Both the position numbers and the translations under genes were made by a program. Source: CAIWHR01 sp039915505 (GTDB taxonomy: Bacteria > Pseudomonadota > Gammaproteobacteria > Burkholderiales > Casimicrobiaceae). From it: a DNA stretch of 64,000 nucleotides. The notes under the pieces were generated by a model. That model saw only the letters and a program-made list of their open reading frames with translations, was not told the origin of the DNA and did no database searches. Location of the stretch: the NCBI GenBank assembly GCA_039915505.1, contig JBDSND010000081.1:12850-76849 (forward strand), written 5' to 3'. This document shows, one piece after another, positions 1 to 7,789 of the stretch; positions within the stretch are counted from its first letter, which is position 1, and every line of letters begins with the position of its first letter.

Positions 1-598
1 CGGCAGTGAGCGTCGTCAGGATCTCATCGGCGTAGTCTTCCCAATCGGTGGCGACGTGCAGCAAGCCCTCTTCCTGCAGGCGGTTGGCGAGCGCGTGCAC
101 GAACGGTGGCTTCAGCAGGCGGCGCTTGTGGTGGCGCTTCTTCGGCCATGGATCGGGGAAGAACACGTGCACGCCGGCGAGCGAGGCCGCGGGGATCATC
201 TGCGCCACGACCTCGACCGCATCGTGCTGGATCACCCTCAGGTTGGCGAGATCGCGCGCTTGCGCCTGGCGGAAGAGGCTGCCCACCCCCGGTCCGTGGA
301 CTTCGACGCCCAGGAAATTGACGTCCGGGTGTGCGGCGGCGATGGCCGCGGTCGTCTCTCCCATGCCACAACCGATCTCGAGCACCACCGGTCCGCGGCG
401 GCCGAATACGGTTGCGAGATCGACGAGAACCGGGCCGAAGTCCAATCCGAAGCGCCCATGCAGGGTTTCCAGAGCCGCGCGCTGCGCAGTCGACATGCGT
501 CCCTGGCGCAGCACGAAGCTCCTGATGCCGCGCGGATGAGCGACTCCCTGGCCGGCCTCGTGATCCGCGTCCTCGGCACCCGCCTCAGAGCTCGCCAA
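1..598 (-). CDS. trmB: tRNA (guanine-N7-)-methyltransferase TrmB, 3' end cut by the window edge
   Basis: Makes 7-methylguanosine at position 46 of tRNAs with SAM as methyl donor. The visible part has the family N-terminus RSFVLRQGRM, the SAM-binding loop VLEIGCGMGE, GVEVHGPG, and the signature FFPDPWPKKRHHKRR, followed by THE-equivalent residues HVATDWEDYA near the edge. No ATG precedes the conserved RSFVLRQGRM. The first usable codon is a TTG at 598-596, inside the last codons of the upstream gene, so translational coupling is likely. The start is therefore uncertain; the family assignment is not. It is the last visible gene of the minus-strand operon that begins with a sigma factor at 3191. 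The stop codon lies beyond base 1. Confidence 0.93.
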   Translation of the reverse strand, partial: MASSEAGAEDADHEAGQGVAHPRGIRSFVLRQGRMSTAQRAALETLHGRFGLDFGPVLVDLATVFGRRGPVVLEIGCGMGETTAAIAAAHPDVNFLGVEVHGPGVGSLFRQAQARDLANLRVIQHDAVEVVAQMIPAASLAGVHVFFPDPWPKKRHHKRRLLKPPFVHALANRLQEEGLLHVATDWEDYADEILTTLTA

Positions 599-1259
599 GG
601 CGCTTCCAGCCGGGGTCGCCGAGCCGGCGCTCGAGCATGTACGGCGGGCCGCCGTTGCCGCGGGTGTACTCGATCACGATCGTGTCGGCCGATTTCCACC
701 GTGCGGTGGCGTCGCTCCAAGGCTCGGACGGCGTCCATGCAGCCTCCTTGCGCACCCCGTCGCGGCTGATTCGCCACACAGCGACCTCGTTGCTGCAACG
801 ATCCGCACAGACGTCGGCCGTCACCAGGCGTTGGCGATCGGGACTGAGCCTGGGCTCGGCGGGCACCTCCACCGTGCGTCCATTCGCGCGTTGCAGCAGG
901 ACGAACGACGCATCGTCGTCGCGGGTTGCGTAGACCACCGCGATGTTCACCGGATCGAGGTAATCCCACAGTGCAAAAGAGCGGGTACCACGGGTCGACA
1001 CCGAGTCGGTGAACGATGCGCGTCCGGACGGATAGAGCGACACGTACAGGACGTCCCCGTCGCGTGCCGCGAGGTTGGGCAGGCGGCGCATCTGCGTGGC
1101 CTCGACCAGGCGGCCGCAGTGCGCGAGACCCTCGGCGTTGCCACACGTGCCCGCGAGTTCCTCCGCCGTGAGCGGCACCGCGCCAGCCGTCGCTGCGTGC
1201 AGAACCAGGCAGCACGCGGCCATCACCGCCGCATACGTCGGTAACCGCGCGCGGCGCAT
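585..1259 (-). CDS. Secreted protein of unknown function between thiG and trmB
   Basis: A 224-residue protein that I cannot assign to a family. It begins MRRARLPTYAAVMAACC and has a hydrophobic stretch to about residue 27 ending in AGAVP, which looks like a cleaved Sec signal peptide. The rest is soluble, with short beta-rich segments, several cysteines (CGNAEGLAHC, DVCADRC) and a Trp-rich C-terminal part (WTPSEPWSDATARWKSAD). The pattern suggests a periplasmic beta-sheet protein, possibly with disulfides. Its ATG overlaps the thiG stop (TGATG) and its stop overlaps the presumed trmB start, so it is embedded in the operon. It has no visible link to thiamine or tRNA methylation. Confidence 0.75.
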   Translation of the reverse strand: MRRARLPTYAAVMAACCLVLHAATAGAVPLTAEELAGTCGNAEGLAHCGRLVEATQMRRLPNLAARDGDVLYVSLYPSGRASFTDSVSTRGTRSFALWDYLDPVNIAVVYATRDDDASFVLLQRANGRTVEVPAEPRLSPDRQRLVTADVCADRCSNEVAVWRISRDGVRKEAAWTPSEPWSDATARWKSADTIVIEYTRGNGGPPYMLERRLGDPGWKRLGEL

Positions 1260-2080
1260 CAGGTGTGGCCGATGATGCCGGTGGTAGGAGAGCTGGGGCT
1301 CGCCTCGTAGGTCTTGCGCGGCATGCGCCCGGCGAGGAAAGCCTCTCGTCCGGCCTCCACCGCCAGTCGCATCGCCCGCGCCATGCGAACCGGCTCGCGG
1401 GCGAGTGCAATGGCGGTGTTCATCAGCACGCCCGAGCAGCCGAGCTCCATGGCGATCGCGGCGTCCGATGCCGTGCCGACCCCCGCGTCCACGAGCACCG
1501 GGACCTTGGCCGCATCGATGATGAGCCGGAGATTCCACGGGTTCAGGATGCCCATGCCCGAGCCGATCAGCGAGGCGAGCGGCATGATCGCCACGCAGCC
1601 CATTGCCTCGAGCTCGCGGGCGGCGATCGGGTCATCCGCGGTGTAGACCATCACGTCGAAGCCATCCCTGACCAGCACTTCCGCGGCCTTGAGGGTTTCC
1701 CGCATGTTCGGGAAGAGGGTGTGCGGGTCGCCGAGCACTTCGAGCTTCGCAAGCGGGTGCCCATCGAGAAGCTCGCGGGCGAGCCGCAAGGTGCGCACCG
1801 CATCGTCGGCCGTGTAACAACCTGCAGTGTTCGGCAGGTAAGTGAATTCCGTCGGCGGCAAAGAGTCGAGCAGCGAGGCAGCGTTGCCGTCCTGACCGAT
1901 GTTGGTGCGCCGTATGGCGACCGTCACGATCTGCGCACCCGAGGCGACGACGGCGGCGCGCGTCTCGGCGAAATCGCGATACTTGCCGGTACCGACGAGC
2001 AACCGGGAGTGATAAGTCCGACCGGCGATGACCAAGGGGTCGGCAGGCGCGGTGGCAAGTGGGGGGTGCGGAGCGTTCAT
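1259..2080 (-). CDS. thiG: Thiazole synthase ThiG
   Basis: Condenses deoxyxylulose 5-phosphate, dehydroglycine and ThiS-thiocarboxylate into the thiazole phosphate of thiamine; cytoplasmic (beta/alpha)8 barrel. The 273 residues match the family length. Visible signatures are LLVGTGKY, VTVAIRRTNIGQ, LPNTAGCYTADDAV, and the Schiff-base lysine K112 in LAKLEVLGD. The phosphate-binding loops PVLVDAGVGTASDAA and GVLMNTAIA are also present. It follows thiS after a 62-base gap and overlaps the next gene. No TPP riboswitch is visible upstream, so transcription probably starts before the sigma factor gene or from a weak internal promoter. Confidence 0.97.
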   Translation of the reverse strand: MNAPHPPLATAPADPLVIAGRTYHSRLLVGTGKYRDFAETRAAVVASGAQIVTVAIRRTNIGQDGNAASLLDSLPPTEFTYLPNTAGCYTADDAVRTLRLARELLDGHPLAKLEVLGDPHTLFPNMRETLKAAEVLVRDGFDVMVYTADDPIAARELEAMGCVAIMPLASLIGSGMGILNPWNLRLIIDAAKVPVLVDAGVGTASDAAIAMELGCSGVLMNTAIALAREPVRMARAMRLAVEAGREAFLAGRMPRKTYEASPSSPTTGIIGHT

Positions 2081-2142
2081 CCGTGCATTTTACCCCGCTC
2101 CTCGAGCGGAGATCGGGCCGCTGTGCGCCCGGCCGGCGTCGT

Positions 2143-2346
2143 TCATCCGCCCCCGATGGCCGCGACGATCTCGAGCGCGTCGCCGTCTGCGAGTTTCGTC
2201 TCGGCGTGGCGACTGCGGGGAACGATATCGCCGTTTCGTTCCACGGCGATTCGCCGTCCCTCGAGGCCGAGCGTGGTGATCAGTCCGGCGAGGGTCAGGG
2301 CTGTCGGCAACTCGCGCGCGGCGCCGTTGACGGTCACCCGGATCAT
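2143..2346 (-). CDS. thiS: Sulfur carrier protein ThiS
   Basis: A 67-residue ubiquitin-like protein ending in the required Gly-Gly (IVAAIGGG). The C-terminal glycine is adenylated and thiocarboxylated to deliver sulfur to ThiG. The N-terminus MIRVTVNGAAREL and the segment VERNGDIVPRSRHAETKLADGDALEIV fit the family closely. Its ATG at 2346-2344 overlaps the stop of the upstream zinc-finger gene (ATGA), so it is likely translated by re-initiation after that gene. Confidence 0.95.
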   Translation of the reverse strand: MIRVTVNGAARELPTALTLAGLITTLGLEGRRIAVERNGDIVPRSRHAETKLADGDALEIVAAIGGG

Positions 2347-2555
2347 GGCGGTGGCGGCGGATCGGAACGGTAGCGGGCGAGGGCACTGCGAACGAATTCG
2401 AGCTGTTTCGCAAACCGCGAGCAAGCGTGGCAGATCGCCAGATGCAGCCGCAGCCGGACTCGCTCCACGATCGTCAACGGCCGGTCCTGCATCTGGGACA
2501 GCAGGCGGCTTGCTTCCTTGCAGGTGCCGAGGTGGGCGAGCCGATCGAGGAACAT
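2343..2555 (-). CDS. Small zinc-finger anti-sigma-type protein
   Basis: A 70-residue protein with the zinc-binding anti-sigma motif His-X3-Cys-X2-Cys (H38, C42, C45 in HLAICHAC) and a further cysteine at residue 12, as in zf-HC2 proteins. It lacks a transmembrane segment and a large output domain, so it would be a soluble redox- or metal-responsive partner. It starts 18 bases after the sigma factor gene, the usual partner arrangement, and ends inside the thiS start codon. The C-terminus is a proline run. The role as regulator of the adjacent sigma factor is inferred from the motif and position. Confidence 0.85.
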   Translation of the reverse strand: MFLDRLAHLGTCKEASRLLSQMQDRPLTIVERVRLRLHLAICHACSRFAKQLEFVRSALARYRSDPPPPP

Positions 2556-2573
2556 GAATCGCGGACTCCTGGC

Positions 2574-3191
2574 TCAGCGTGTGGTGCGCGGTCCGCCCGC
2601 GAACCATTTCTGTTCGAGACACATGCGTAGCGAGACCCGGGCGCGATAGAGGATCACCCATAGATTGTTGCTGGTGATGGCGAGCTCCCGGCAGATCTCG
2701 TCGCTCTCGAGCTCGAGGACTTCCCGCATCAAAAAGACGCGTGCGGTCGCCGGTGGAAGTCGTTCCAGACAGATTTCCATCACGTCGAAGAATTCACGCT
2801 GCTCGAGTGATCCCTCGGGGTCCGACCAGACCGCGGGCGGTGCAGCCCAGGTGCCGTTAGCGTGAAACATCCGATCGATCGAGTCGAGATCCAGTTCCTC
2901 GCCATCCGGGGCAAAAGCCGCGAGCGGCACGGCATCGCGCTGCCGCCGGCGGATCGCGTCCACGATCTTGTGCTTGAGGATGCCGGTGAGCCATGTGCGC
3001 AGCGTCGACTTGCCCGAGAACCCGCTGCCGCCGAGCGCAGCGAGCATCGTCTCCTGGACCACATCCTCGGCTGCCTCGGTGTTACGCAGCTGCAGCTTCG
3101 CCACGCGCAGAAGATAGCTGCGGTGCTGCTCGAGGTCCGCGGCGAGGCCTCCGCCACGCACCGTCGACGTGGAAGATGCGGAAGGCGTCAT
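2574..3191 (-). CDS. ECF-type RNA polymerase sigma-70 factor
   Basis: A 205-residue ECF sigma factor. Region 2 runs over about residues 22-88 (LLRVAKLQLRNTEAAEDVVQ, then TLRTWLTGILKHKIVDAIRR). Region 4 runs over about 135-192 (CLERLPPATARVFLMREVLE, then the helix-turn-helix SDEICRELAITSNNLWVILY). The linker between regions 2 and 4 is long and acidic (PDGEELDLDSIDRMFH), as in the sigma factors paired with short HC2 zinc-finger proteins. It heads an apparent six-gene operon reaching trmB. I see no convincing autoregulatory -35/-10 pair in the upstream gap. Confidence 0.92.
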   Translation of the reverse strand: MTPSASSTSTVRGGGLAADLEQHRSYLLRVAKLQLRNTEAAEDVVQETMLAALGGSGFSGKSTLRTWLTGILKHKIVDAIRRRQRDAVPLAAFAPDGEELDLDSIDRMFHANGTWAAPPAVWSDPEGSLEQREFFDVMEICLERLPPATARVFLMREVLELESDEICRELAITSNNLWVILYRARVSLRMCLEQKWFAGGPRTTR

Positions 3192-3725
3192 CGGTAAGAC
3201 GCACTCATCAGGTCACGAGGGCGCCCGGCAACCGGGGCGCGCGATGGCGAGGGACAGGGTGTGAACGTCCACGGCCCAGCGCTCATTCGCCATTGGGGCG
3301 AGTGCCGAGCGTCTGCATCCGTCCAAATAGCGCATCGGCCATAGTGCGAAGCATCGGCGACCGTCTGTTGCAGGCACGAGCAGGCACAATTCGACCATCG
3401 ACGCTTTCTGTGTGACGTTAGACGACGCGTGGGACACGTTCATCGCGCGGCGCGTCCTTCGCGCGATCGATCCGAGGCATTAGGCGACATGGTAGTCCGC
3501 ATCCTACAAAAATTCGTGGGCAAAGACGACATACCCCCTTGGCACCCAGCGGCAATCTTCCCACTGGCAGGAGCGAGCACCGGTGGTGGGGGTGTTTGGT
3601 AAGAGGCGATCAGTGGGGTCTGATTGCCGTCCGCGTGCTCTCTCCTGCTACTCTAATCCATAGCGGTCTGTCAGGTTTCAAGGACATTACCGCCCGCCTC
3701 AAATAGGCCGCGTCCCGCGGCCGCC
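3192..3725. other. Intergenic region between the sigma factor and the Ku-like gene
   Basis: No convincing gene. A 76-codon minus-strand frame at 3213-3443 has no family features and no ribosome site. Two features may be regulatory: GCATCCTAC at 3499-3507, a motif that recurs around 6400, and a small inverted repeat ATCAG-N6-CTGAT at about 3610-3626. The region presumably holds the divergent promoters of the sigma factor and the Ku-like gene, but I cannot identify them. Confidence 0.5.
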
Positions 3726-4352
3726 ATGGGAGTACAAGTGAATCACGATCCCGAAAAGGGTAAGACGGGTGCGGTCGCCGTCGCCGCGATCCCCGGTGGA
3801 TCGCAACCGATCCGGATCATGGGGTTCGTCGACGGCGACGCGATTGCGCCCGCCTGCTATGCCCCTCCTTATCGACTCGAGCCGGGCAAGCATGACGGGC
3901 GTGCTTACGATCTTCTCCGCGACGTGATGCAGCGTACGCGCAAGGTCGGACTGGTCTCCGTGGTGATCGAGAAGAAACCGGCCCTGGCTGCGGTCATCCC
4001 GATCGGACGAACGCTGGTACTCAACGTGCTTCGCTTTGCCACGGGTCTCATACCGGGCGGGCGTCGCTCGACCTTGGCAAATCGCCCGGCCCCCAAGAAA
4101 CTGGGTGCAAAAGCCAGTGCCCTTGCGTCTGCGAAGCGAGCTGGGAATGCCGTTGTGGCCGCCCAGCCGCGCCCCGTCGACCGCATCGCGCCTGCACGAA
4201 AGTCCGGCGACGTGATCGACCTGGCGGTACGTCGGTCGAGCAATGCAGCCCAACGTCCGTCGAAGGCACCGCGCAGCCGGAATGGCGTTGCGACCTTGCA
4301 TCAGCTGAGCAAGGCCGGTGCCCGCGGCTCAGGACAGCGTCCACTCGCCTGA
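3726..4352 (+). CDS. Shortened Ku-like protein with a basic tail
   Basis: Residues about 30-108 resemble the second half of the bacterial Ku beta-barrel: IMGFVDGDAIAPACYAPPYR aligns with the family's DP-YFD-PYYL segment, then RAYDLLRDVMQRTRKVGL, KPALAAVIPIGRTLVLNVLR. Complete bacterial Ku proteins are about 260-300 residues, with some 95 residues before this segment and a helical bridge after it; both are missing here. The rest (110-208) is Lys/Arg/Ala-rich and low in complexity, with a GDVIDLAVRRS stretch that resembles Ku C-termini. The ATG has no ribosome site. GGGAG five bases before a GTG at 3738 suggests that the GTG is the true start (204 residues). No ligD is in the window. It may bind DNA ends, have another role, or be a decaying gene. 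Confidence 0.65.
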   Translation: MGVQVNHDPEKGKTGAVAVAAIPGGSQPIRIMGFVDGDAIAPACYAPPYRLEPGKHDGRAYDLLRDVMQRTRKVGLVSVVIEKKPALAAVIPIGRTLVLNVLRFATGLIPGGRRSTLANRPAPKKLGAKASALASAKRAGNAVVAAQPRPVDRIAPARKSGDVIDLAVRRSSNAAQRPSKAPRSRNGVATLHQLSKAGARGSGQRPLA

Positions 4353-4610
4353 TCGCCTCCCTCCGTTCGAAGAGGGCCGTCGCCGAGGCCCGGTTGCGGG
4401 TTCCGAAATCGTCGAGGTCGTCGAAGTCAATTGACGCCAACGCTGCGCCCTGGGATTCATCCAAATGGCGTTTGATAGGAGTCCTTGCCTGAATGCGGCG
4501 AGGGCATGTGTCTCGGACAGCGTAGATGGACCCAAATGGACGAGATCGGCCAGGCCGATCTCAATGGCGGAGCAAAACCGGTGTGCGGCCGCGCTTCAGT
4601 GCGTCGGCGA

Positions 4611-4844
4611 TCAGGGCGTCGACAACCTGAACATCGAATGCCAGACCCGCCGCAGCCATGCCGTACGCATTTGCCATTGCACCGGCATGAAAGCGCGCAC
4701 ATACGCGACCGACAGCAAGAATCCGACAACGCTGCAGCCGAGGATCAGTTTGCCGAGGAGCGGAAACGGGTACGGTGCCCCCGTCAGCCATAAGGCAAGG
4801 CCGGCAATGGCCGAAATAAAAAAGAACCTCGGAAGCGCGCTCAT
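4611..4844 (-). CDS. Possible small membrane protein
   Basis: A 77-residue frame beginning MSALPRFFFISAIAGLALWL with two hydrophobic segments (about residues 6-24 and 31-52) and a basic C-terminus. The composition is that of a real small inner-membrane protein, but there is no good Shine-Dalgarno sequence and I recognise no family. If it is not a gene, the whole stretch 4353-4916 is empty; I see nothing else in it. Confidence 0.3.
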   Translation of the reverse strand: MSALPRFFFISAIAGLALWLTGAPYPFPLLGKLILGCSVVGFLLSVAYVRAFMPVQWQMRTAWLRRVWHSMFRLSTP

Positions 4845-4916
4845 GGAACAGAAGCATAGCGATCGATAAAACGACGGCGCGATCAGCGGCCCTCCCGAAC
4901 GCTTGTCGGCGCAGGA

Positions 4917-6323
4917 CTACGCGTCTGGCATCGGTGCCGTCCCGACTGGAGCCGCCGGAAGGACGACCTCGATTGCAGTGCCCTTTCCCGGGCCGCTCGT
5001 GAGCACGACGTGGCCTCCGAGGGTACGTGCCCGCTCGCGGATGGAAATGAGTCCGTGCGAGGTGGGCTTGTGCTGCTGCTCGACCTCGAGCCCGATGCCG
5101 TTGTCGGTGACCCTCAGGCGCCATTCGTCGCCGTCGCGTATCAGATCGACCTCGACGCGGCTTGCCTGTGCGTACTTGGATATATTGGTCAGCGCCTCCT
5201 GGACGATCCGGTAGATCGCGACGGAATGCTCAGGCGAGGGTTGGTCTTCGCCATCAGGGCAGCTGGCGACGCAAACACAGCCGTTGCGCTTGGCGAATTC
5301 GTCGCACTGCCAGCGTAGCGCCGCCGAGATCCCGAGATTGTCGAGGAGGGTCGGTCGGAGATCCTCGATGATGCGTCGCTTCACGGCGATCGCGTCATCG
5401 AGCGCCGCACTGATCCGCGCTAGCCGTGGCGCCACCACCGCATCCGCCTTGAGCCGGTCCGAGATGAGCTGCAGGTCGATCTTCGCCGCGGTAAGCGTGC
5501 CTCCGAGCTCGTCGTGCAGCTCTCGGGCCACGCGTTTCTTCTCGTCCTCGCGCACGTGCTCCTGAAAACGGGAGAGTTCGGTGAGTTGGGCCGTTCGTTC
5601 CCGCACCTCGGTCTCCAGCGTTGCGCCGCGCTCCTCGAGCGCATCGTGCTCGCGCTTGTGACGGCCAAGCTCGCGCCACAGGAAGATCGCCCCCAGGGTC
5701 ACGAGCAGCAGGTTGAGCAGCGCTTCGGCAAAGACTCCGAGGCGGATCGCGCGCGCGTGCCGTGTCAGCCCGCCAACGCGGCTACTCTGGACGCGCGCCT
5801 CTTCCCCCATCATGCCGTCAAGCGCTGCCCGCAGGGTGTCCATCACCACCTTGCCGCCGTGGGTCAGTACCCCTGCCACGGCCTCCTCGAGACCGCCACG
5901 GCGACGCGCGTCGATGCCGGCCTCGAGATCATCGAGCCTTTCGCCGACGAGGCGCCGTACCGTGGCGAGCTGGGTCGCCTGAACGGGCTCCTCGACGACG
6001 AGCTCCTGGAGCCCATCGAGGTCGCTGACGAGGCTCCGCTGCGCTTGGCGATAGGGATCAAGGTAGGCATCGTCACCGGTGACGATGAATCCGCGCTGAC
6101 CGGTTTCGGCCTCCAGCAAGCGGATTCTCAGACCATCGATCGCGCGGGCGACGCGTTGCGACTGTTCGACGTCGCGAGCCGAGTGCTGCAGCGCCTCGTG
6201 GCTCGATTCCACGATCGATAGCGCTGCGAGGTTGAACACCGCCGCGAGTCCGAGGACTACGAAACCAAGTTGTGCGGGAAGCCGCTGCTTGGCTTGATGA
6301 GGAAGGTTGTTGGCGATTTTCAT
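4917..6323 (-). CDS. CHASE3-domain sensor histidine kinase, NarL/DegS type
   Basis: A 468-residue inner-membrane kinase. TM1 is at about 20-38; a periplasmic CHASE3-like helical domain (RLLEAETGQRGFIVTGDDAY) spans about 40-190; TM2 is at about 196-216. A coiled coil (about 222-258) leads to a HisKA_3 dimerisation domain with the phospho-acceptor H270 in RVARELHDELGG. The HATPase_c domain follows, with N-box QEALTNISKYAQA, DNGIGL and GKGTAIEVVLP. Kinases of this class phosphorylate LuxR/NarL-type regulators, and one lies at 7790. The gene is divergent from the sigma54 activator. The 164-base gap contains an inverted repeat that could be a shared operator. Confidence 0.93.
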   Translation of the reverse strand: MKIANNLPHQAKQRLPAQLGFVVLGLAAVFNLAALSIVESSHEALQHSARDVEQSQRVARAIDGLRIRLLEAETGQRGFIVTGDDAYLDPYRQAQRSLVSDLDGLQELVVEEPVQATQLATVRRLVGERLDDLEAGIDARRRGGLEEAVAGVLTHGGKVVMDTLRAALDGMMGEEARVQSSRVGGLTRHARAIRLGVFAEALLNLLLVTLGAIFLWRELGRHKREHDALEERGATLETEVRERTAQLTELSRFQEHVREDEKKRVARELHDELGGTLTAAKIDLQLISDRLKADAVVAPRLARISAALDDAIAVKRRIIEDLRPTLLDNLGISAALRWQCDEFAKRNGCVCVASCPDGEDQPSPEHSVAIYRIVQEALTNISKYAQASRVEVDLIRDGDEWRLRVTDNGIGLEVEQQHKPTSHGLISIRERARTLGGHVVLTSGPGKGTAIEVVLPAAPVGTAPMPDA

Positions 6324-6347
6324 AGCTTTCCGGGGGGGGGCCGCTGC

Positions 6348-6363
6348 GTAGGACAGCTCCTAC
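6348..6363. promoter_or_regulatory. Inverted repeat GTAGG-N6-CCTAC between the kinase and activator genes
   Basis: GTAGGACAGCTCCTAC is a dyad with five-base arms and a six-base centre, the same layout as the GacA/NarL-family box GTAAG-N6-CTTAC. Another half-site, GCATCCTAC, lies at 6400-6408, and an identical nonamer at 3499-3507. The position between divergent genes and the presence of a LuxR-family regulator next door make an operator role plausible. This is inferred from pattern only. Confidence 0.4.
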
Positions 6364-6487
6364 AATACCGGCGAGAAACTGCTACATCGTTTTCGTCACG
6401 CATCCTACTTCAATGCCGAGGGGGTCCGGCCATGATGCGTCCACATGCCGCGCCGCGCGGCCCTTAAACAACTAATCGGGAGCGGAC

Positions 6488-7615
6488 ATGGAAGTTCTTC
6501 GCTGCAGTGACGACGTTTTCGCCCAGGAGCCATTCACCGCCACTGAGCTCTCCCCGGAGGATGGTGTGATCATCGCCACGTTCCCACGCCCGGCCAGTAG
6601 AGGCGTACGAAGTCTCGCCCGCCCGAAAATCGATGCTATCTCAGGCCACGAGTTGTCCGGCATGGTCGGCGACTCGCCCGTCATGGATGCCGTTTTCAAC
6701 CAGATCCGCCTGGTCGCGCGGGCGGACGTCACGGTCATGGTGATTGGCGAGTCGGGGACGGGCAAGGAGCTCGCGGCCCGCGCTATCCACGACCTATCGG
6801 ATCGGCGCAGTGCGCCTTTCCTCGCCGTCAACTGCGGTGCCATTCCAGCCAACCTGGCCGAGGCAGAGCTCTTTGGGTACGAAAAGGGTTCCTTTACCGG
6901 AGCTCAGCGCCAGCACATCGGGCACTTCGAGCGGGTTAGCGGAGGCACGCTGTTCCTCGACGAAGTGACCGAAATGCCACTGGAACTCCAAGTCAAGCTG
7001 CTGCGCGTCCTCGAAACGGGTCGTTTCGTGCGCGTCGGGGGAAGCGAGGAGATCGACGTCGACGTGCGGCTCGTAACCGCGACCAACCGCGATCCCTATC
7101 AGGCCGTCAGGGATGGGCGACTCCGCGAGGACCTGCTATATCGCCTCGCGGTATTCCCGCTCAGCCTGCCGGCGCTGCGCGAGCGTGGCGATGACGTGGT
7201 CCGACTGGCGGAGCACTTTCTGCAGCGTCTCAACGTCAAGTACTCGGCCAGCAAGCGGTTCGGCTCGACTGCGGTGGCGCAGATGCGCGCCCACCACTGG
7301 CCCGGAAACGTCCGCGAATTGCGCAACTGTGTGGAGCGTAGCTTCATCATGTCGGACGAGGAGATCAACCTAGAAGTCACCCGGCCCGGCCCGGTCACCG
7401 GTCCGCGTGTGGGTTCCGACGGGTGTGTGCGCGTCCCGCTGGGCTCTACGGTGGCCGATGCCGAACGTGAGATGATCCTCGCCACAATCGATCATTGCGG
7501 GGGCAACAAGCGCAAGGCGGCGGACGTTCTCGGCATCAGCGTCAAGACGGTGTATAACAAGCTTGCCGAGTACGGCATGACAGACGGCTCCCTGCGGCTC
7601 GCTGCGGCGAACTAA
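6488..7615 (+). CDS. Sigma54-dependent transcriptional activator without receiver domain
   Basis: A 375-residue enhancer-binding protein. An N-terminal region of about 55 residues with no recognisable domain precedes the AAA+ core (about 57-285): Walker A GESGTGKE (87-94), Walker B GGTLFLDEV (152-160), and the sigma54-contacting loop GSFTGA (134-139), a serine variant of the usual GAFTGA. The conserved HHWPGNVRELRNCVER follows. A Fis-type helix-turn-helix (about 325-362, NKRKAADVLGISVKTVYNKL) binds the enhancer. Regulators of this kind without a sensor domain are usually controlled by their own abundance or by a partner protein. Four candidate sigma54 promoters lie within 8 kb downstream, in front of small stress genes, its most likely targets. 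Confidence 0.93.
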   Translation: MEVLRCSDDVFAQEPFTATELSPEDGVIIATFPRPASRGVRSLARPKIDAISGHELSGMVGDSPVMDAVFNQIRLVARADVTVMVIGESGTGKELAARAIHDLSDRRSAPFLAVNCGAIPANLAEAELFGYEKGSFTGAQRQHIGHFERVSGGTLFLDEVTEMPLELQVKLLRVLETGRFVRVGGSEEIDVDVRLVTATNRDPYQAVRDGRLREDLLYRLAVFPLSLPALRERGDDVVRLAEHFLQRLNVKYSASKRFGSTAVAQMRAHHWPGNVRELRNCVERSFIMSDEEINLEVTRPGPVTGPRVGSDGCVRVPLGSTVADAEREMILATIDHCGGNKRKAADVLGISVKTVYNKLAEYGMTDGSLRLAAAN

Positions 7616-7724
7616 GGGCTGCGTCGACGGAAGGTCCCACTGGCCGGCGGCAAGTCCGTCACCTAGGCGTCGTGCCGGGCGGGCTGCTGCCGGTGGTGTT
7701 GCTGGCCGCATTAAACTGGCAGCT

Positions 7725-7752
7725 TTGCTGACCAGGGCTTCGGCGCTAGAAT
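7725..7752 (+). promoter_or_regulatory. Candidate sigma70 promoter of the response-regulator gene
   Basis: TTGCTG (7725-7730) and TAGAAT (7747-7752) are separated by 16 bases, about 38 bases before the ATG at 7790. Hexamer quality and spacing are reasonable. No operator is evident. Confidence 0.4.
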
Positions 7753-7789
7753 CAATAGCGTCGCTGCCATAAACCGACCGGGACACGTC

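Noticed and set aside
2347..3191. TPP riboswitch for thiS-thiG
   Set aside because: The CTGAGA and ACCTGATC-type core segments are absent upstream of thiS, and the space is filled by two coding genes.
3213..3443. 76-codon minus-strand frame upstream of the sigma factor gene
   Set aside because: No ribosome site, no domain, and a composition like random GC-rich DNA.
3540..3556. TGGCACCCAGCGGCAA as a sigma54 promoter for the Ku-like gene
   Set aside because: GG and GC are nine bases apart; sigma54 promoters need ten. A second look-alike near 3567 has the same defect.
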